A DNA stretch of 64,000 nucleotides, from contig NZ_RCUA01000014.1 of NCBI RefSeq assembly GCF_003731635.1, forward strand, positions 77,985 to 141,984. Reading direction: 5' to 3'. Below the pieces are notes generated by a model that was not told where the DNA came from, did no database searches, and saw nothing but the letters and a program-made list of their open reading frames with translations. Below are positions 50,051 to 58,585 of this stretch, piece after piece. Position 1 is the stretch's first letter. Each line of letters starts with the position of its first letter. A program made the translations under genes and the position numbers. Source of the DNA: Marisediminitalea oceani. GTDB taxonomy: Bacteria > Pseudomonadota > Gammaproteobacteria > Enterobacterales > Alteromonadaceae.

Positions 50051-51092
50051 AACGGGTCACTCCTGAGTTTAATTGGTGAATGACATCGGTTTTTAAGGTG
50101 TTACAGGGGACCTGCATGGAAATGCAATGCAGGCTGCCAAACTGTTGAACCAGCGTAGCACAATTAACCGGCACTATTTCGTGATGCGGAAAAGCCTGTT
50201 GCATCACCGCTACTGCCTCACTGTCTTCAGGCTGGCCGTAAACCGGTAATAAAACGGTATGATTACAGATAAGGTAATTCGCATAAGATGCCGGCAATCT
50301 GTCGCCATCGTCGTTAAACATGGCCGGTAAGGGCAGTAAATAGCGGGTATGATCAGGTAAAGCTTCAGCGCATTCCTGTACCAGCGCAGATAAGCCCTGA
50401 TAATGGCTGTCTTCCGGGCGATTTGCGGCCGCCTGGATCACCAGGCCGCTGGTGGGCGTGAAACGCACCAGTGTGTCAATATGACCATCGGTATCGTCGC
50501 CTTCGAGGTGCCCGTGGGCAAATATCGACAGCTGCGCACAGCCCAGATAAGCGGTAAATTCCTCCCGGTACGCATCGCCGCTCATATCGCCGTTTCGGGC
50601 AGGGTTATAGAGGCAGGATGCGGTGGATAGCAGGTGACCGCTTTCGTCAATTTCTAACGCACCACCTTCAGCTACAATCGCTGACGTACGCAGTTTTTCG
50701 CGGCAAAGTGGTGCCAGATAACGCTGATTGACCAGATTATCCTTGCTGGCGTCAAACTTATTGCCCCAGCCATTAAAGGTAAACTCTACCGGGTAGGGGG
50801 CTTCTGGATTGCCGCAGCTTAAAAATGCAAAATCCCGTGCCCAGGTATCATTGTAATCAGCTTTAATTAGCATCACCCGGGCATCGGCTGCCAGTCGGCT
50901 TTCCACATCGTCCATATCTTCTTCGCGGCACAACAATAGAACACCGGCTTGATTGGCGTTGACAATGCGGATGATAGACAGATAAGTTTGACGAGCATCT
51001 TCCAGCCACGGCGCCCAGTCAGTGTCCTGATGAGGCCAGGCCAGAATAACCGCTTCGCTGGCTTTCCATTCTGGGATAAGTGAGGTGGTCAC
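50043..51092 (-). CDS. aguA: Agmatine deiminase
   Basis: 349-residue guanidine-group modifying enzyme that converts agmatine to N-carbamoylputrescine and ammonia. WKASEAVILAWPHQDTDW opens the protein, DYNDTWARDFAFL near 79-91 and AEGGALEIDE near 140 are substrate-binding segments, HLEGDDTDGHIDTLVRF holds the catalytic His/Asp pair and GSLHCISMQVP near 323 has the nucleophile Cys. The family is close to peptidyl-arginine deiminases. Upstream partner of aguB. Start ATG 51092 preceded by AGGAAACACTG. Confidence 0.95.
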   Translation of the reverse strand: MTTSLIPEWKASEAVILAWPHQDTDWAPWLEDARQTYLSIIRIVNANQAGVLLLCREEDMDDVESRLAADARVMLIKADYNDTWARDFAFLSCGNPEAPYPVEFTFNGWGNKFDASKDNLVNQRYLAPLCREKLRTSAIVAEGGALEIDESGHLLSTASCLYNPARNGDMSGDAYREEFTAYLGCAQLSIFAHGHLEGDDTDGHIDTLVRFTPTSGLVIQAAANRPEDSHYQGLSALVQECAEALPDHTRYLLPLPAMFNDDGDRLPASYANYLICNHTVLLPVYGQPEDSEAVAVMQQAFPHHEIVPVNCATLVQQFGSLHCISMQVPCNTLKTDVIHQLNSGVTRYV

Positions 51093-51174
51093 AGTGTTTC
51101 CTGATTAAGTACTTAACGGGGCAAGTATACGCTGTCGGCCCTTGTGGGCCAACAACTTAGGCGCAGGATGTTGG

Positions 51175-51885
51175 CTATTTTAAGTTTCTGCCGCCATTTA
51201 AATGCAGGGTCTGACCGGTGACATATTCAGCGGTGAGCAGATAGTTCACCGCTTTAACTGCTTCCTGCGCGCCGGGAACAAGACCCAACAGGTTTTTGTT
51301 GAGGGCCTTCTCGCGATATTCCTGAGTGTCGTCGTCGTTAAACATCACCAGTGACGGCGCAATGCTATTGACCTTTACGTACGGCGCATAAACCCGGGCA
51401 AACGACAGAGTAAGATTATGCAGCGCAGCTTTGCTCGCTGCATAAGCAATATGGTTTTCGCTGCCGGTGTCCTGCACATAGTCTGTCATGTGGATGATGT
51501 CTGCCAGCGTACCGTTTTCAGAATGCAACGCGTCTCTCAGGGCAAGGTTTAGTTGATAAGGTGCATTGGCATGTACCATCATCATGTCATGCATCAAATC
51601 GCCGGGTGCGGTTTCGGGATTTTCCGGCACCCAGTCAGACGCGTTGTGGATTATGCCGCGTAACTTTGGCGCAGTGCGTTTTATTTCTTCTATTGCTCGC
51701 GAAATACCCGCCTGAGTGCTAAAATCCGCCTCCAACACAATTGCACCGGCATTTTTCAGTTCGTCAACAGACGGCTTGTGTCGTCGGTATGTGATGATAA
51801 CCGGTTGGTCGTTGGCCAGCAGATCCTGCGCAATCGCTAGTCCGAGACGCTGACTTCCACCGGTGATGAGTATAGGTAAAGACAA
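51175..51885 (-). CDS. folM: Dihydromonapterin reductase FolM
   Basis: 236-residue short-chain dehydrogenase of the FolM type, which makes tetrahydromonapterin (a pterin cofactor) and has weak dihydrofolate reductase activity. Nucleotide-binding ILITGGSQRLGLAIAQDL near 5-22, Asn-Ala-Ser NASDWVP near 86, and catalytic YAASKAAL near 148; SIAPSLVMFNDDD and QTLHLNGGRNLK at the end match E. coli FolM. Divergent from folE (GTP cyclohydrolase I), the entry enzyme of pterin synthesis. AGGTATTTT before ATG is the ribosome site. The 144 bases between contain both promoters. Confidence 0.93.
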   Translation of the reverse strand: MSLPILITGGSQRLGLAIAQDLLANDQPVIITYRRHKPSVDELKNAGAIVLEADFSTQAGISRAIEEIKRTAPKLRGIIHNASDWVPENPETAPGDLMHDMMMVHANAPYQLNLALRDALHSENGTLADIIHMTDYVQDTGSENHIAYAASKAALHNLTLSFARVYAPYVKVNSIAPSLVMFNDDDTQEYREKALNKNLLGLVPGAQEAVKAVNYLLTAEYVTGQTLHLNGGRNLK

Positions 51886-52029
51886 AAAAATACCTCCGAT
51901 AATTTTGGTACTAATTACGACTTTACACGGATTGCAGATCGTTTTAATAACAAATTAACAGGTTATTTTAATCCTAATCTGCGGTCTGGTTAGTATAAGC
52001 AGGGTTAGTCGTTGTTACGGAATGAGTGA

Positions 52030-52716
52030 ATGTTAGCAAAAGAAGCTGTAGTTGTGCGCGATGCGGTAAAACTGGGCATTTCCAAAGAGGCGTTGCTGGT
52101 GCATGAAACACTGGTAGAAAAAGGCCTGGAAACACCTATGTTAGAAAATGGTCTGAGCGACGAGGCAAAGCGCCAGCGGATAGAGAACGCCATGCGCGAC
52201 GTGATGGAAACGCTCGGCCTTGATTTGTCTGATGACAGCCTGTCAGAGACGCCAGAGCGTATCGCTAAAATGTATGTTGATGAAATATTCTCCGGCCTGG
52301 ATTATCGTAAGTTTCCCAAGATCACCCAGATCGAAAACAAGATGCAGGTGGGTCAGCCGGTTCAGATAAGTGATATCAGCCTTACCAGTACCTGTGAACA
52401 CCACTTTGTCACTATCGATGGGACTGCCACGGTAGCCTACATTCCAAAAGACACTGTGATTGGTTTGTCTAAAATTAATCGTCTGGTAGGTTTCTTTGCC
52501 CAGCGCCCTCAGGTGCAGGAACGTCTGACTCAACAAGTGCTGGTGGCCTTACAGGCTCTGACCGGTACCGAAGACGTGGCGGTAGTCATTAACGCTACGC
52601 ATTATTGTGTAAAGGCCAGAGGCATACGCGATAGTCTTTCTTACACCAAAACATCGGCACTGGGCGGCCAATTTCTTGCCGACCCACAACTGCGCCGGGA
52701 GTTTTTTGGCGGCTAG
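52030..52716 (+). CDS. folE: GTP cyclohydrolase I FolE
   Basis: 228-residue enzyme converting GTP to 7,8-dihydroneopterin triphosphate. Zinc Cys and His: [12 protein letters not shown] near 116-126, and [11 protein letters not shown] near 195 with the second Cys. [20 protein letters not shown] and [22 protein letters not shown] are nearly identical to E. coli FolE. The N-terminus ([25 protein letters not shown]) is about ten residues longer than in E. coli; GTG at 52024 is an alternative upstream start. A strong terminator lies after the gene. folE-folM divergence suggests joint pterin supply. Confidence 0.97.
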   Translation: MLAKEAVVVRDAVKLGISKEALLVHETLVEKGLETPMLENGLSDEAKRQRIENAMRDVMETLGLDLSDDSLSETPERIAKMYVDEIFSGLDYRKFPKITQIENKMQVGQPVQISDISLTSTCEHHFVTIDGTATVAYIPKDTVIGLSKINRLVGFFAQRPQVQERLTQQVLVALQALTGTEDVAVVINATHYCVKARGIRDSLSYTKTSALGGQFLADPQLRREFFGG

Positions 52717-52740
52717 CCACTTAAAGAAAAAGTTTAAAGC

Positions 52741-52775
52741 AAAAAGGGGATGCTGAAACAGCATCCCCTTTTTTG
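52741..52775. terminator. Bidirectional Rho-independent terminator
   Basis: AAAAAGGGGATGCTG, loop AAA, CAGCATCCCCTTTTTTG. Ten paired bases with A and T flanks. It lies between the convergent folE and the small zinc-ribbon gene. Confidence 0.92.
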
Positions 52776-52786
52776 TTTTTTGATGG

Positions 52787-52990
52787 TTATTTCGCGCCGT
52801 CTTCCTGTTCTGAAACGATAAGGTTAATTTGATCATTGATCCCGTTGGCAGCAATAATTTCGAGCTTTTGCTGACAGTGCTGACACGCATCGGACTGTTC
52901 CTTATACATGTCTAAAACGGTTTCTCTGGCTATGGCATTAATATAACCACAGCGAGGACAGCGATATTCCAAATAAGCCTGGCTTAGCAT
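52787..52990 (-). CDS. Small zinc-ribbon protein
   Basis: 67-residue protein. Cys11-x2-Cys14 (YRCPRCGYIN) and a second pair CQHC near 37-40 form a zinc ribbon. The C-terminal third is acidic (SEQEDGAK). No family name was recognised. Start ATG 52990, preceded by AAGGAGCAAAC, a very good ribosome binding site, which supports it as a real gene. It has its own transcription unit between folE and amylosucrase, both pointing toward or away from it. Function unknown. Confidence 0.75.
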   Translation of the reverse strand: MLSQAYLEYRCPRCGYINAIARETVLDMYKEQSDACQHCQQKLEIIAANGINDQINLIVSEQEDGAK

Positions 52991-53311
52991 TTTCCGTTTG
53001 CTCCTTGTTTTACCGAAACAGTGATTCCTTCTCTAACAACCAAAATCTGGCTGCCCTGCTTCTTACTGTACCTGGGTATATAAGTGATACCCGACGCCCC
53101 ATTATCTCAGTAATGAGCATATTTATGTGAAACGCAGCTTCACAATGCAAAGTATAGCAGCTCTGTGAAATGTCACCGGCGGATCGGGAACTTAATTGGT
53201 GATTTTTACTGTGTAAACGGCTGGTTGGATCAATTCGCGGCGGAATGTAACAGAAAAGGAGGCATGAAATTTACTTTATTCTGTTATCAGGCCTCCCTTT
53301 TTATGTTCTGG
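52991..53311. other. Intergenic stretch, 321 bp, without a recognised gene
   Basis: Holds the upstream region of the small zinc-ribbon gene. A short hairpin GGGTAT/ATACCC is at 53074-53092. Near the amylosucrase stop AGGAGGC (53257-53263) and GCCTCCCTTTTT (53291 onward) are complementary around a 27-base loop and could act as a weak terminator of folding type. Nothing else was recognised. Confidence 0.4.
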
Positions 53312-55261
53312 TTAGCTGAGTAACCAGTATTGTTGGTAAGGCGCTAAGTGTATGTCTGAGGCCTTATCGATGGGGTTGTTGCTAAGTAAGTCTGTTGCGG
53401 GTTTACCATCAAACACATCGAGAACGTTGCTCTGAAGAGTTTGTGGGTGCTCACTAAAGTTACACAGAGCCAACAGTTTTTGCCCATCATCTGCTACCCG
53501 GCAGTATACAAAGCAATGCTGGTTGGCAGTTTGTAAAATATGGGTGCGGGCCTTACCAAACACAGCATGTTCTTTGCGCAAATTAATCAGCTGTTTGATT
53601 CCGGCAAAAATCGCTTTTTGGGTTTTTCGCTCGAGTGAGTCAGTGGCTGTTGGCGCAGCTTCAATATCGTCGATGTGTGCTGAGGTGACGGCAATTCTGT
53701 TTACCCAGCGATCATCGTGAGCTTTGGCCGGATCGTCACGATAACTGTAGTCATTAAGTAAACCCATTTCATCACCGGAATAAAGCAAAGGTATGCCGCC
53801 GATGCTCATAATTACCCCGTGAACCAGCATGATGCGACGCATAGCGGTGTCGATTGCCTGTTGATCATTGGCCTGTAACGCCCCTTCCAGGCCGCATAAC
53901 GATGCCAGTGATCCACACACCCGGCAATCACCGTTTGACGGATTTTCTGCAAACGGCACGCCGTTGGCAAATGAGCCCTCGAAGCGACCGGTAAAGAACT
54001 GATTCAGGAAAAAGCGATGATCGTAGGGGTTAATGCCCAGTTGGTGGGCCACAGCGTCATCAAAAGTCCAGCCGATATCATCATGGCAGCGTACATAGTT
54101 TACCCAGCTGCAATCCTGTTCAATAGCAAAGCTCTTTTGCATTGAACTGGTGAGCAGGCGCGTCTTGCGCGTAGCCAGGCTGTTCCAGATAAGGGCCATT
54201 AACAGTGGATTATAGGAAAGCTGGCATTCATCCTGACGAATATATTTAAGCACTTCGTCGGGGTGAACAATGGCTTCTGACTTAAACACCACCGCCGGTG
54301 CTGTGATTTGCAGGCAGCAGTTAAACGCCTGGATCAGTTTGTGTGCATTTGGCTGGTTTTCGCAGTTGGTGCCCATCTGCTTCCAGATGAAAGCCAGCGC
54401 ATCCAGGCGTAATGCTGCGCAACCAATGTTTGCCAGAAACAACATTTCTTCGGTAATGGCGTTAAATACTGCCGGGTTGCTGTAGTTAAGATCCCACTGA
54501 AAACTGTTGAAGGTCGTCCAGACCCACTTTTGCATTGTCTCGTTCCAGGTAAAGCTGCCACGGCGAACTTGCGGAAATATCTCACGCAGACTCTGCTCAT
54601 ACTGGTCGGGGATAGTGCGGTCATCAAACAGGTAGTAATAGTTCTGGTAATTTTCGTCGCCTGTCAGGGCGGCTTTTGCCCAGCGGTGTTCGTCGGAGGT
54701 GTGGTTAAATACAAAATCCAGGACCAGATTAATACCGGCATCCCGTAACGCTTTAGACAGCGCCTCGAGCTCTTTCATATTGCCCAGTACCGGGTTGACT
54801 TTACGATAGTCAGACACGGCATAACCGCCGTCGCTGTCACCTTCCGGCGAGGCATAAAGCGGCATAAGGTGCAGATAAGTAAGCCCGAGTGACTTAAAAT
54901 AAGGGATCTTAGCCTGCAATTCGGTGAGGGTAGGGCCCATCAGATCCACATAGCAAGCCATACCTACCTGGTTCTCTTGCTGGTGCCACAGCTTGTCATC
55001 GTGGCTTCTGGCCTTATCCAGGCGTTTGAGATCGGCTTTACGGTTTTTAAGCCCCATGGCCAGCGACAGCACCAACTGTGACAAATGATAATAACAGTCG
55101 AACTGATGTCCGTAGACATCCACATAACGTGTGAACAATTCGTGAAAGTGGCTGTTAAGACGATTGGTGAAAAGCTTGAGATCGCGCTGTGACAAAAACG
55201 ATAAGTCTAACCCTGCCAGTATTCTGCTCAGGCATTGTTCACTCGACGCCGCGTAATTCAT
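53312..55261 (-). CDS. Amylosucrase (GH13 subfamily 4)
   Basis: 649-residue glucansucrase. Amylosucrase makes alpha-1,4-glucan from sucrose and releases fructose. Close to Neisseria polysaccharea amylosucrase (636 residues): YVDLMGPTLTELQAKIPYFK, VLDFVFNHTSDEHRWA, RGSFTWNETMQKWVWTTFNS, the nucleophile Asp in AALRLDALAFIWKQMGT, acid/base Glu in VVFKSEAIVHPDEVLKYI and the transition-state stabiliser Asp in NYVRCHDDIGWTF. GSFANGVPFAENPSNGDCRV and LLYSGDEMGLLND are also typical. No signal peptide, so cytosolic. Divergent from a ROK fructokinase that would use the fructose. No sucrose transporter or hydrolase gene lies nearby. Confidence 0.95.
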   Translation of the reverse strand: MNYAASSEQCLSRILAGLDLSFLSQRDLKLFTNRLNSHFHELFTRYVDVYGHQFDCYYHLSQLVLSLAMGLKNRKADLKRLDKARSHDDKLWHQQENQVGMACYVDLMGPTLTELQAKIPYFKSLGLTYLHLMPLYASPEGDSDGGYAVSDYRKVNPVLGNMKELEALSKALRDAGINLVLDFVFNHTSDEHRWAKAALTGDENYQNYYYLFDDRTIPDQYEQSLREIFPQVRRGSFTWNETMQKWVWTTFNSFQWDLNYSNPAVFNAITEEMLFLANIGCAALRLDALAFIWKQMGTNCENQPNAHKLIQAFNCCLQITAPAVVFKSEAIVHPDEVLKYIRQDECQLSYNPLLMALIWNSLATRKTRLLTSSMQKSFAIEQDCSWVNYVRCHDDIGWTFDDAVAHQLGINPYDHRFFLNQFFTGRFEGSFANGVPFAENPSNGDCRVCGSLASLCGLEGALQANDQQAIDTAMRRIMLVHGVIMSIGGIPLLYSGDEMGLLNDYSYRDDPAKAHDDRWVNRIAVTSAHIDDIEAAPTATDSLERKTQKAIFAGIKQLINLRKEHAVFGKARTHILQTANQHCFVYCRVADDGQKLLALCNFSEHPQTLQSNVLDVFDGKPATDLLSNNPIDKASDIHLAPYQQYWLLS

Positions 55262-55656
55262 CAGTATTCTCCAGCCAACTGACTTGCTTCAGGTGGTTTT
55301 ACAAAAGTTTCACAAATTTGTTTACAGCAAAACTAAGCTTTGCTAGCTTTAATCTTAAACGATTAAGTTAATTTAGCAAGAAATTTACAAGTAAATATCT
55401 ATCGAAAGTCATGGCTTACTGGTAAGGGCTTTATTTGATTACTAATTTCTTAATTTAAGTTAAAAGATTAAGTTTTTGTGTTTGTGTTATTTTTGTTAAT
55501 TGTCGGCTTCTGGTTGTGCAGGCACAATCTTTGGCCTGATACTTAACACGCAGCAAACTCAACGGATATAAATTCAACCGAAACGATGTCATGATAATCC
55601 GCAGCAATACTGTGGGTTTATTGAACAACGCTTGCAGAACTTTGAGGCAATAGCAG
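55262..55656. promoter_or_regulatory. Divergent regulatory region of amylosucrase and fructokinase
   Basis: 395 bp, AT-rich, no gene. Two similar 14-mers, CTTAAACGATTAAG (55354-55367) and GTTAAAAGATTAAG (55459-55472), match at 12 positions. The first is a near palindrome with a central CG, like LacI-family operators. No regulator gene is present in the window. The remaining sequence shows nothing distinctive. Confidence 0.5.
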
Positions 55657-56541
55657 ATGGCGTTAACTGATCCTTATTACGCGGTGATTGAAGCCGGCGG
55701 TACCAAATTTAACTGTGCAGTAGTGACTCCCGGGCGCGATATCATGGCGGAAATTCGCATTCCAACCACAACCCCCGAAGAGACCTTAGCTAAAACGGTG
55801 GCGTTTTTTCAGCAGCAGCGTGACGCGGGCCATGCTTTTACTCAGATGGGGATTGCCAGTTTTGGCCCCCTGGATCTGAATCCTGCGTCGGCCACCTATG
55901 GTTACATAACAAAAACACCCAAGCCAGACTGGAGTCATACCAATTTAGCTGGTCACCTTGCTGCTCAACTGGCGTGTGAAGTGACCATTGATACCGATGT
56001 TAACGGTGCGGCGCTGGGCGAATATCGCTGGGGCGCTGCTCAGGATACCAACGTGGCGGTATATGTTACAGTAGGCACCGGTGTGGGCGGCGGCGTGGTA
56101 ATCAACGGCAAACCCTTGCACGGACTGGTGCATCCGGAAATTGGTCACATGCTGGTGCAGCCTCCTGCTGGCATTCAGGGTGTGTGCCCCTTTCATCAAA
56201 ACTGTGTTGAAGGGTTAGCTTCGGGTACCGCGCTGGGCAAAATATGGTCGCAGCCTTCTGACACGTTTGCCGATGATCATCCGGGCTGGGATGGTCTCAG
56301 TGAAGTATTGGGAGATATGTGCCATAACCTGATGGTGACGTTAAGTGCTGAAAAAATCATCCTGGGCGGCGGCGTGATGCAAAAACATGGCCTGGTTGAA
56401 AAAGTGATTGCGGCTGCCCGTGGCAAACTGAATGACTATATTGTTATGCCCGAAGGGATAAGCCTGGAAGACATCATTTGTTTACCAGGCCTGGAGACGC
56501 GCTCCGGGCTGTTTGGTGCATTGGCGTTACTGGACAGCTAA
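55657..56541 (+). CDS. Fructokinase, ROK family
   Basis: 294-residue ROK sugar kinase. N-terminal ATP motif AVIEAGGTKFNCAVV near 10-24, substrate region ASFGPLDL near 69 and TKTPKPDWSHTNL near 88, catalytic Asp in TDVNGAALGEYRWGAAQ near 110-125, second ATP motif VTVGTGVGGGVVINGK near 130-145, and the ROK zinc site HPEIGHMLV with later CPFHQNCVEGLASG. Resembles E. coli/Bacillus ROK fructokinases (ScrK/Mak). Divergent from amylosucrase, so likely phosphorylates fructose released from sucrose. Start ATG 55657; upstream AGGCAATAGC is a modest site. Convergent with the VOC gene, overlapping by 4 bases. Confidence 0.92.
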   Translation: MALTDPYYAVIEAGGTKFNCAVVTPGRDIMAEIRIPTTTPEETLAKTVAFFQQQRDAGHAFTQMGIASFGPLDLNPASATYGYITKTPKPDWSHTNLAGHLAAQLACEVTIDTDVNGAALGEYRWGAAQDTNVAVYVTVGTGVGGGVVINGKPLHGLVHPEIGHMLVQPPAGIQGVCPFHQNCVEGLASGTALGKIWSQPSDTFADDHPGWDGLSEVLGDMCHNLMVTLSAEKIILGGGVMQKHGLVEKVIAAARGKLNDYIVMPEGISLEDIICLPGLETRSGLFGALALLDS

Positions 56542-56921
56542 ATTTCGTAGAGCTCCAGTGGTAAGCCATCAGGATCGTTAAAGAAAGTGAAGCGGCGCTG
56601 GGTGTAAGGATCTACCCTGACCGGTTCACATTCAACCTGATGGCCGGCCAGATGTTTGATAGCAGCATCGATATCCGAGACTTTAAACGCCAGGTGTCGA
56701 AGCCCCTGGGCTTCCGGCCGACTGGGTCTGGTTGGCGCACCGGGAAAAGAGAACAGCTCAATCTGTGTGCCATCGGCTAACGCCAGGTCACATTTATAAG
56801 AATCGCGCTCAGCCCGGTAATTCTCAGCCACTACCTGAAACCCCAGCACCTGTTGATAAAACGCCTTGGATGTTGGGTAATCGTTACAGATAATGGCTAC
56901 GTGGTGTATAGCGTTAAACAT
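56538..56921 (-). CDS. VOC family protein (YaeR/GloA2-like)
   Basis: 127-residue single-domain vicinal oxygen chelate protein. NAIHHVAIICNDYPTSKAFY starts the first beta-alpha-beta module; LRHLAFKVSDIDAAI and FFNDPDGLPLELYEI complete the second, with the metal ligands His, Glu, His, Glu recognisable. Matches the YaeR/GloA2 subgroup of uncertain substrate. Start ATG 56921 with AGGAAG upstream; a longer frame to 56975 would reach into the aldo/keto reductase gene. It is one base from the aldo/keto reductase stop, so cotranscribed. Confidence 0.85.
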   Translation of the reverse strand: MFNAIHHVAIICNDYPTSKAFYQQVLGFQVVAENYRAERDSYKCDLALADGTQIELFSFPGAPTRPSRPEAQGLRHLAFKVSDIDAAIKHLAGHQVECEPVRVDPYTQRRFTFFNDPDGLPLELYEI

Positions 56922-56922
56922 A

Positions 56923-57867
56923 TTATGGCACTTCCTGACCGCGGGCAGATTCGAACAGCTGATACCAGTGTTCACGGGATAGGGTTAGTGTTTCTGCTTC
57001 TGCGCAGGCCGCTATACGCTGCGGATTAGTGGTACCAATGACCGGTTGGATACCGGCCGGGTGGCGCATTAGCCAGCCCAACACAATCGCTTCTCTGCTC
57101 ACGCCATAACTGCTGGCTAATTCACTTACCAGTTTGCTGGTGGGGCAGTCTGCATCGCCATTGCCAGAATACTTGCCCTGTGCCAATGGTGCCCAGGCCT
57201 GTAACTGCACGCCCTGTTGCTGACAATATTCCAGCGTGCCCGGTGTATAACCGTTCTGGCTATTATGCGGGCTATTGGTGCAGATCCCTTCTTCTACCCA
57301 GTCACGGTAACCGAGACTCATTTCCAGCTGATTAGCAATCACCGGAAATGGCAACAGCTTATTAAGTGCATCAATCTGATACCAGTGCATATTAGACACG
57401 CCCAGGTAGCCAAATTTACCTTCCTGATGTAATCGTGTGAGGCACTCGGCCACCTCGGGTAAATCGGCCAGTGGATCCGGGCGGTGTAGCAATAACACAT
57501 CAAGATGTTCTATATTGAGTCTGCTCAGAATGCCTTCCACCGAAGCTGAGATCCACTCTGGTGAAAAGTCGTAGCGCTTTGGCCCCTGATTGTCTTCAAA
57601 GCGGATCCCGCATTTAGACTGAATGATCATATTATCGCGCCAGTCCGGCTGATTGTTCAGCACGTCGGCAAAAACCTTTTCGGCGTTGCCATGGGTATAA
57701 ATATCGGCGTGGTCGAACACCGTAATACCCGATGATAACGCTTGCTCAACAGCCTGGGTCGCCAGATTCAGATCGGCTTTGGTGTAGGGTTGGTGAGACC
57801 AGTTCCCGCCCAGTCCCATACAACCGAAGATAAGTTTGGAGGCATGTGGAAATTGTGTTTTTAGCAT
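56923..57867 (-). CDS. Aldo/keto reductase
   Basis: 314-residue NADPH-dependent aldo/keto reductase, YdhF-type. ITVFDHADIYTHGNAEKVF with catalytic Asp and Tyr (near 51-60), IIQSKCGIRFED with Lys near 84, and HLDVLLLHRPDPLAD with the His near 128. C-terminal cofactor-binding stretch VIGTTNPQRIAACAEA. The start at ATG 57867 is preceded by a region CATTATGC; no strong ribosome site. Substrate unknown. Divergent from the lipocalin gene; a CTTAAACCTTTAAG palindrome is in the gap. Confidence 0.93.
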   Translation of the reverse strand: MLKTQFPHASKLIFGCMGLGGNWSHQPYTKADLNLATQAVEQALSSGITVFDHADIYTHGNAEKVFADVLNNQPDWRDNMIIQSKCGIRFEDNQGPKRYDFSPEWISASVEGILSRLNIEHLDVLLLHRPDPLADLPEVAECLTRLHQEGKFGYLGVSNMHWYQIDALNKLLPFPVIANQLEMSLGYRDWVEEGICTNSPHNSQNGYTPGTLEYCQQQGVQLQAWAPLAQGKYSGNGDADCPTSKLVSELASSYGVSREAIVLGWLMRHPAGIQPVIGTTNPQRIAACAEAETLTLSREHWYQLFESARGQEVP

Positions 57868-57904
57868 AATGATTTTCTATTTTCTTATATTGGCAACACC
57901 CTAT

Positions 57905-57918
57905 CTTAAACCTTTAAG
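57905..57918. promoter_or_regulatory. Palindrome CTTAAACCTTTAAG in the divergent aldo/keto reductase/lipocalin gap
   Basis: CTTAAA-CC-TTTAAG, 6 bp perfect arms. Similar to the CTTAAACGATTAAG at 55354 upstream of amylosucrase. May be an operator, though short AT-rich palindromes occur by chance. Confidence 0.35.
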
Positions 57919-57982
57919 TGATACAAACATAGTTGACGCTCGTATTGAGGGCTGACATCAGTTTTGGTTACAAGGAATTATT

Positions 57983-58513
57983 ATGTTTCGTTTTTTAACG
58001 GTCCTTTCCACTGTGTGGTTAGTGTTCGGGTGTACGTCGGTGCCGGAAGGCGTTAAACCGGTGCAGGGCTTTGAGGCCGACCGCTATCTGGGAACCTGGT
58101 ACGAAATCGCCCGGTTTGATCATAGTTTCGAGCGTGGCCTTTCGCAAATTACGGCCAACTACTCTATGCGCGATGACGGTGGTATTCGGGTACTTAACCG
58201 TGGCTACAACGCCGAGGAAGGCGAGTGGAATGAGGCTGAGGGTAAGGCCTATTTTGTTGAGGATGAGCAGACGGGGCATTTAAAAGTGTCTTTTTTCGGT
58301 CCCTTTTATGCCAGTTATGTGGTGGCTGAACTCGACAAGGAAAATTATCGCTATTCGCTGGTGACCGGCCCCGATAAAACGTATCTGTGGATACTGGCGC
58401 GAACGCCGGAGTTACCTCAGGAAGTCCTGGATAGTTTACTTGGCAAAGCAAAAGCGCTGGGGTTTGATACATCCAAATTGATTTGGGTTGAGCACAAGGA
58501 TAGCTCAAGCTAA
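57983..58513 (+). CDS. blc: Bacterial lipocalin lipoprotein Blc
   Basis: 176-residue outer-membrane lipoprotein of the lipocalin fold. Signal with lipobox LVFGCTSV, lipidated Cys about 17. Lipocalin signature DRYLGTWYEIARFDHSFERG near 34-53 (GxW motif), and later DKTYLWILARTPEL. E. coli Blc binds fatty acids and lysophospholipids and is stress induced. Start ATG 57983 preceded by AAGGAATTATT. Followed 72 bases later by the PhnA-like gene, which has its own promoter. Confidence 0.93.
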   Translation: MFRFLTVLSTVWLVFGCTSVPEGVKPVQGFEADRYLGTWYEIARFDHSFERGLSQITANYSMRDDGGIRVLNRGYNAEEGEWNEAEGKAYFVEDEQTGHLKVSFFGPFYASYVVAELDKENYRYSLVTGPDKTYLWILARTPELPQEVLDSLLGKAKALGFDTSKLIWVEHKDSSS

Positions 58514-58548
58514 ATAGGTGTATTGCTTATTATAAAATACATGGCTTG

Positions 58549-58557
58549 TGCTATACT
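58549..58557 (+). promoter_or_regulatory. Extended -10 promoter of the PhnA-like gene
   Basis: TGCTATACT, 29 bases before the ATG at 58586. Same motif and surroundings (CTATACTCGC) as before hemE. Confidence 0.5.
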
Positions 58558-58585
58558 CGCGTTTTTTTACTTTCGGGCAGAGACA

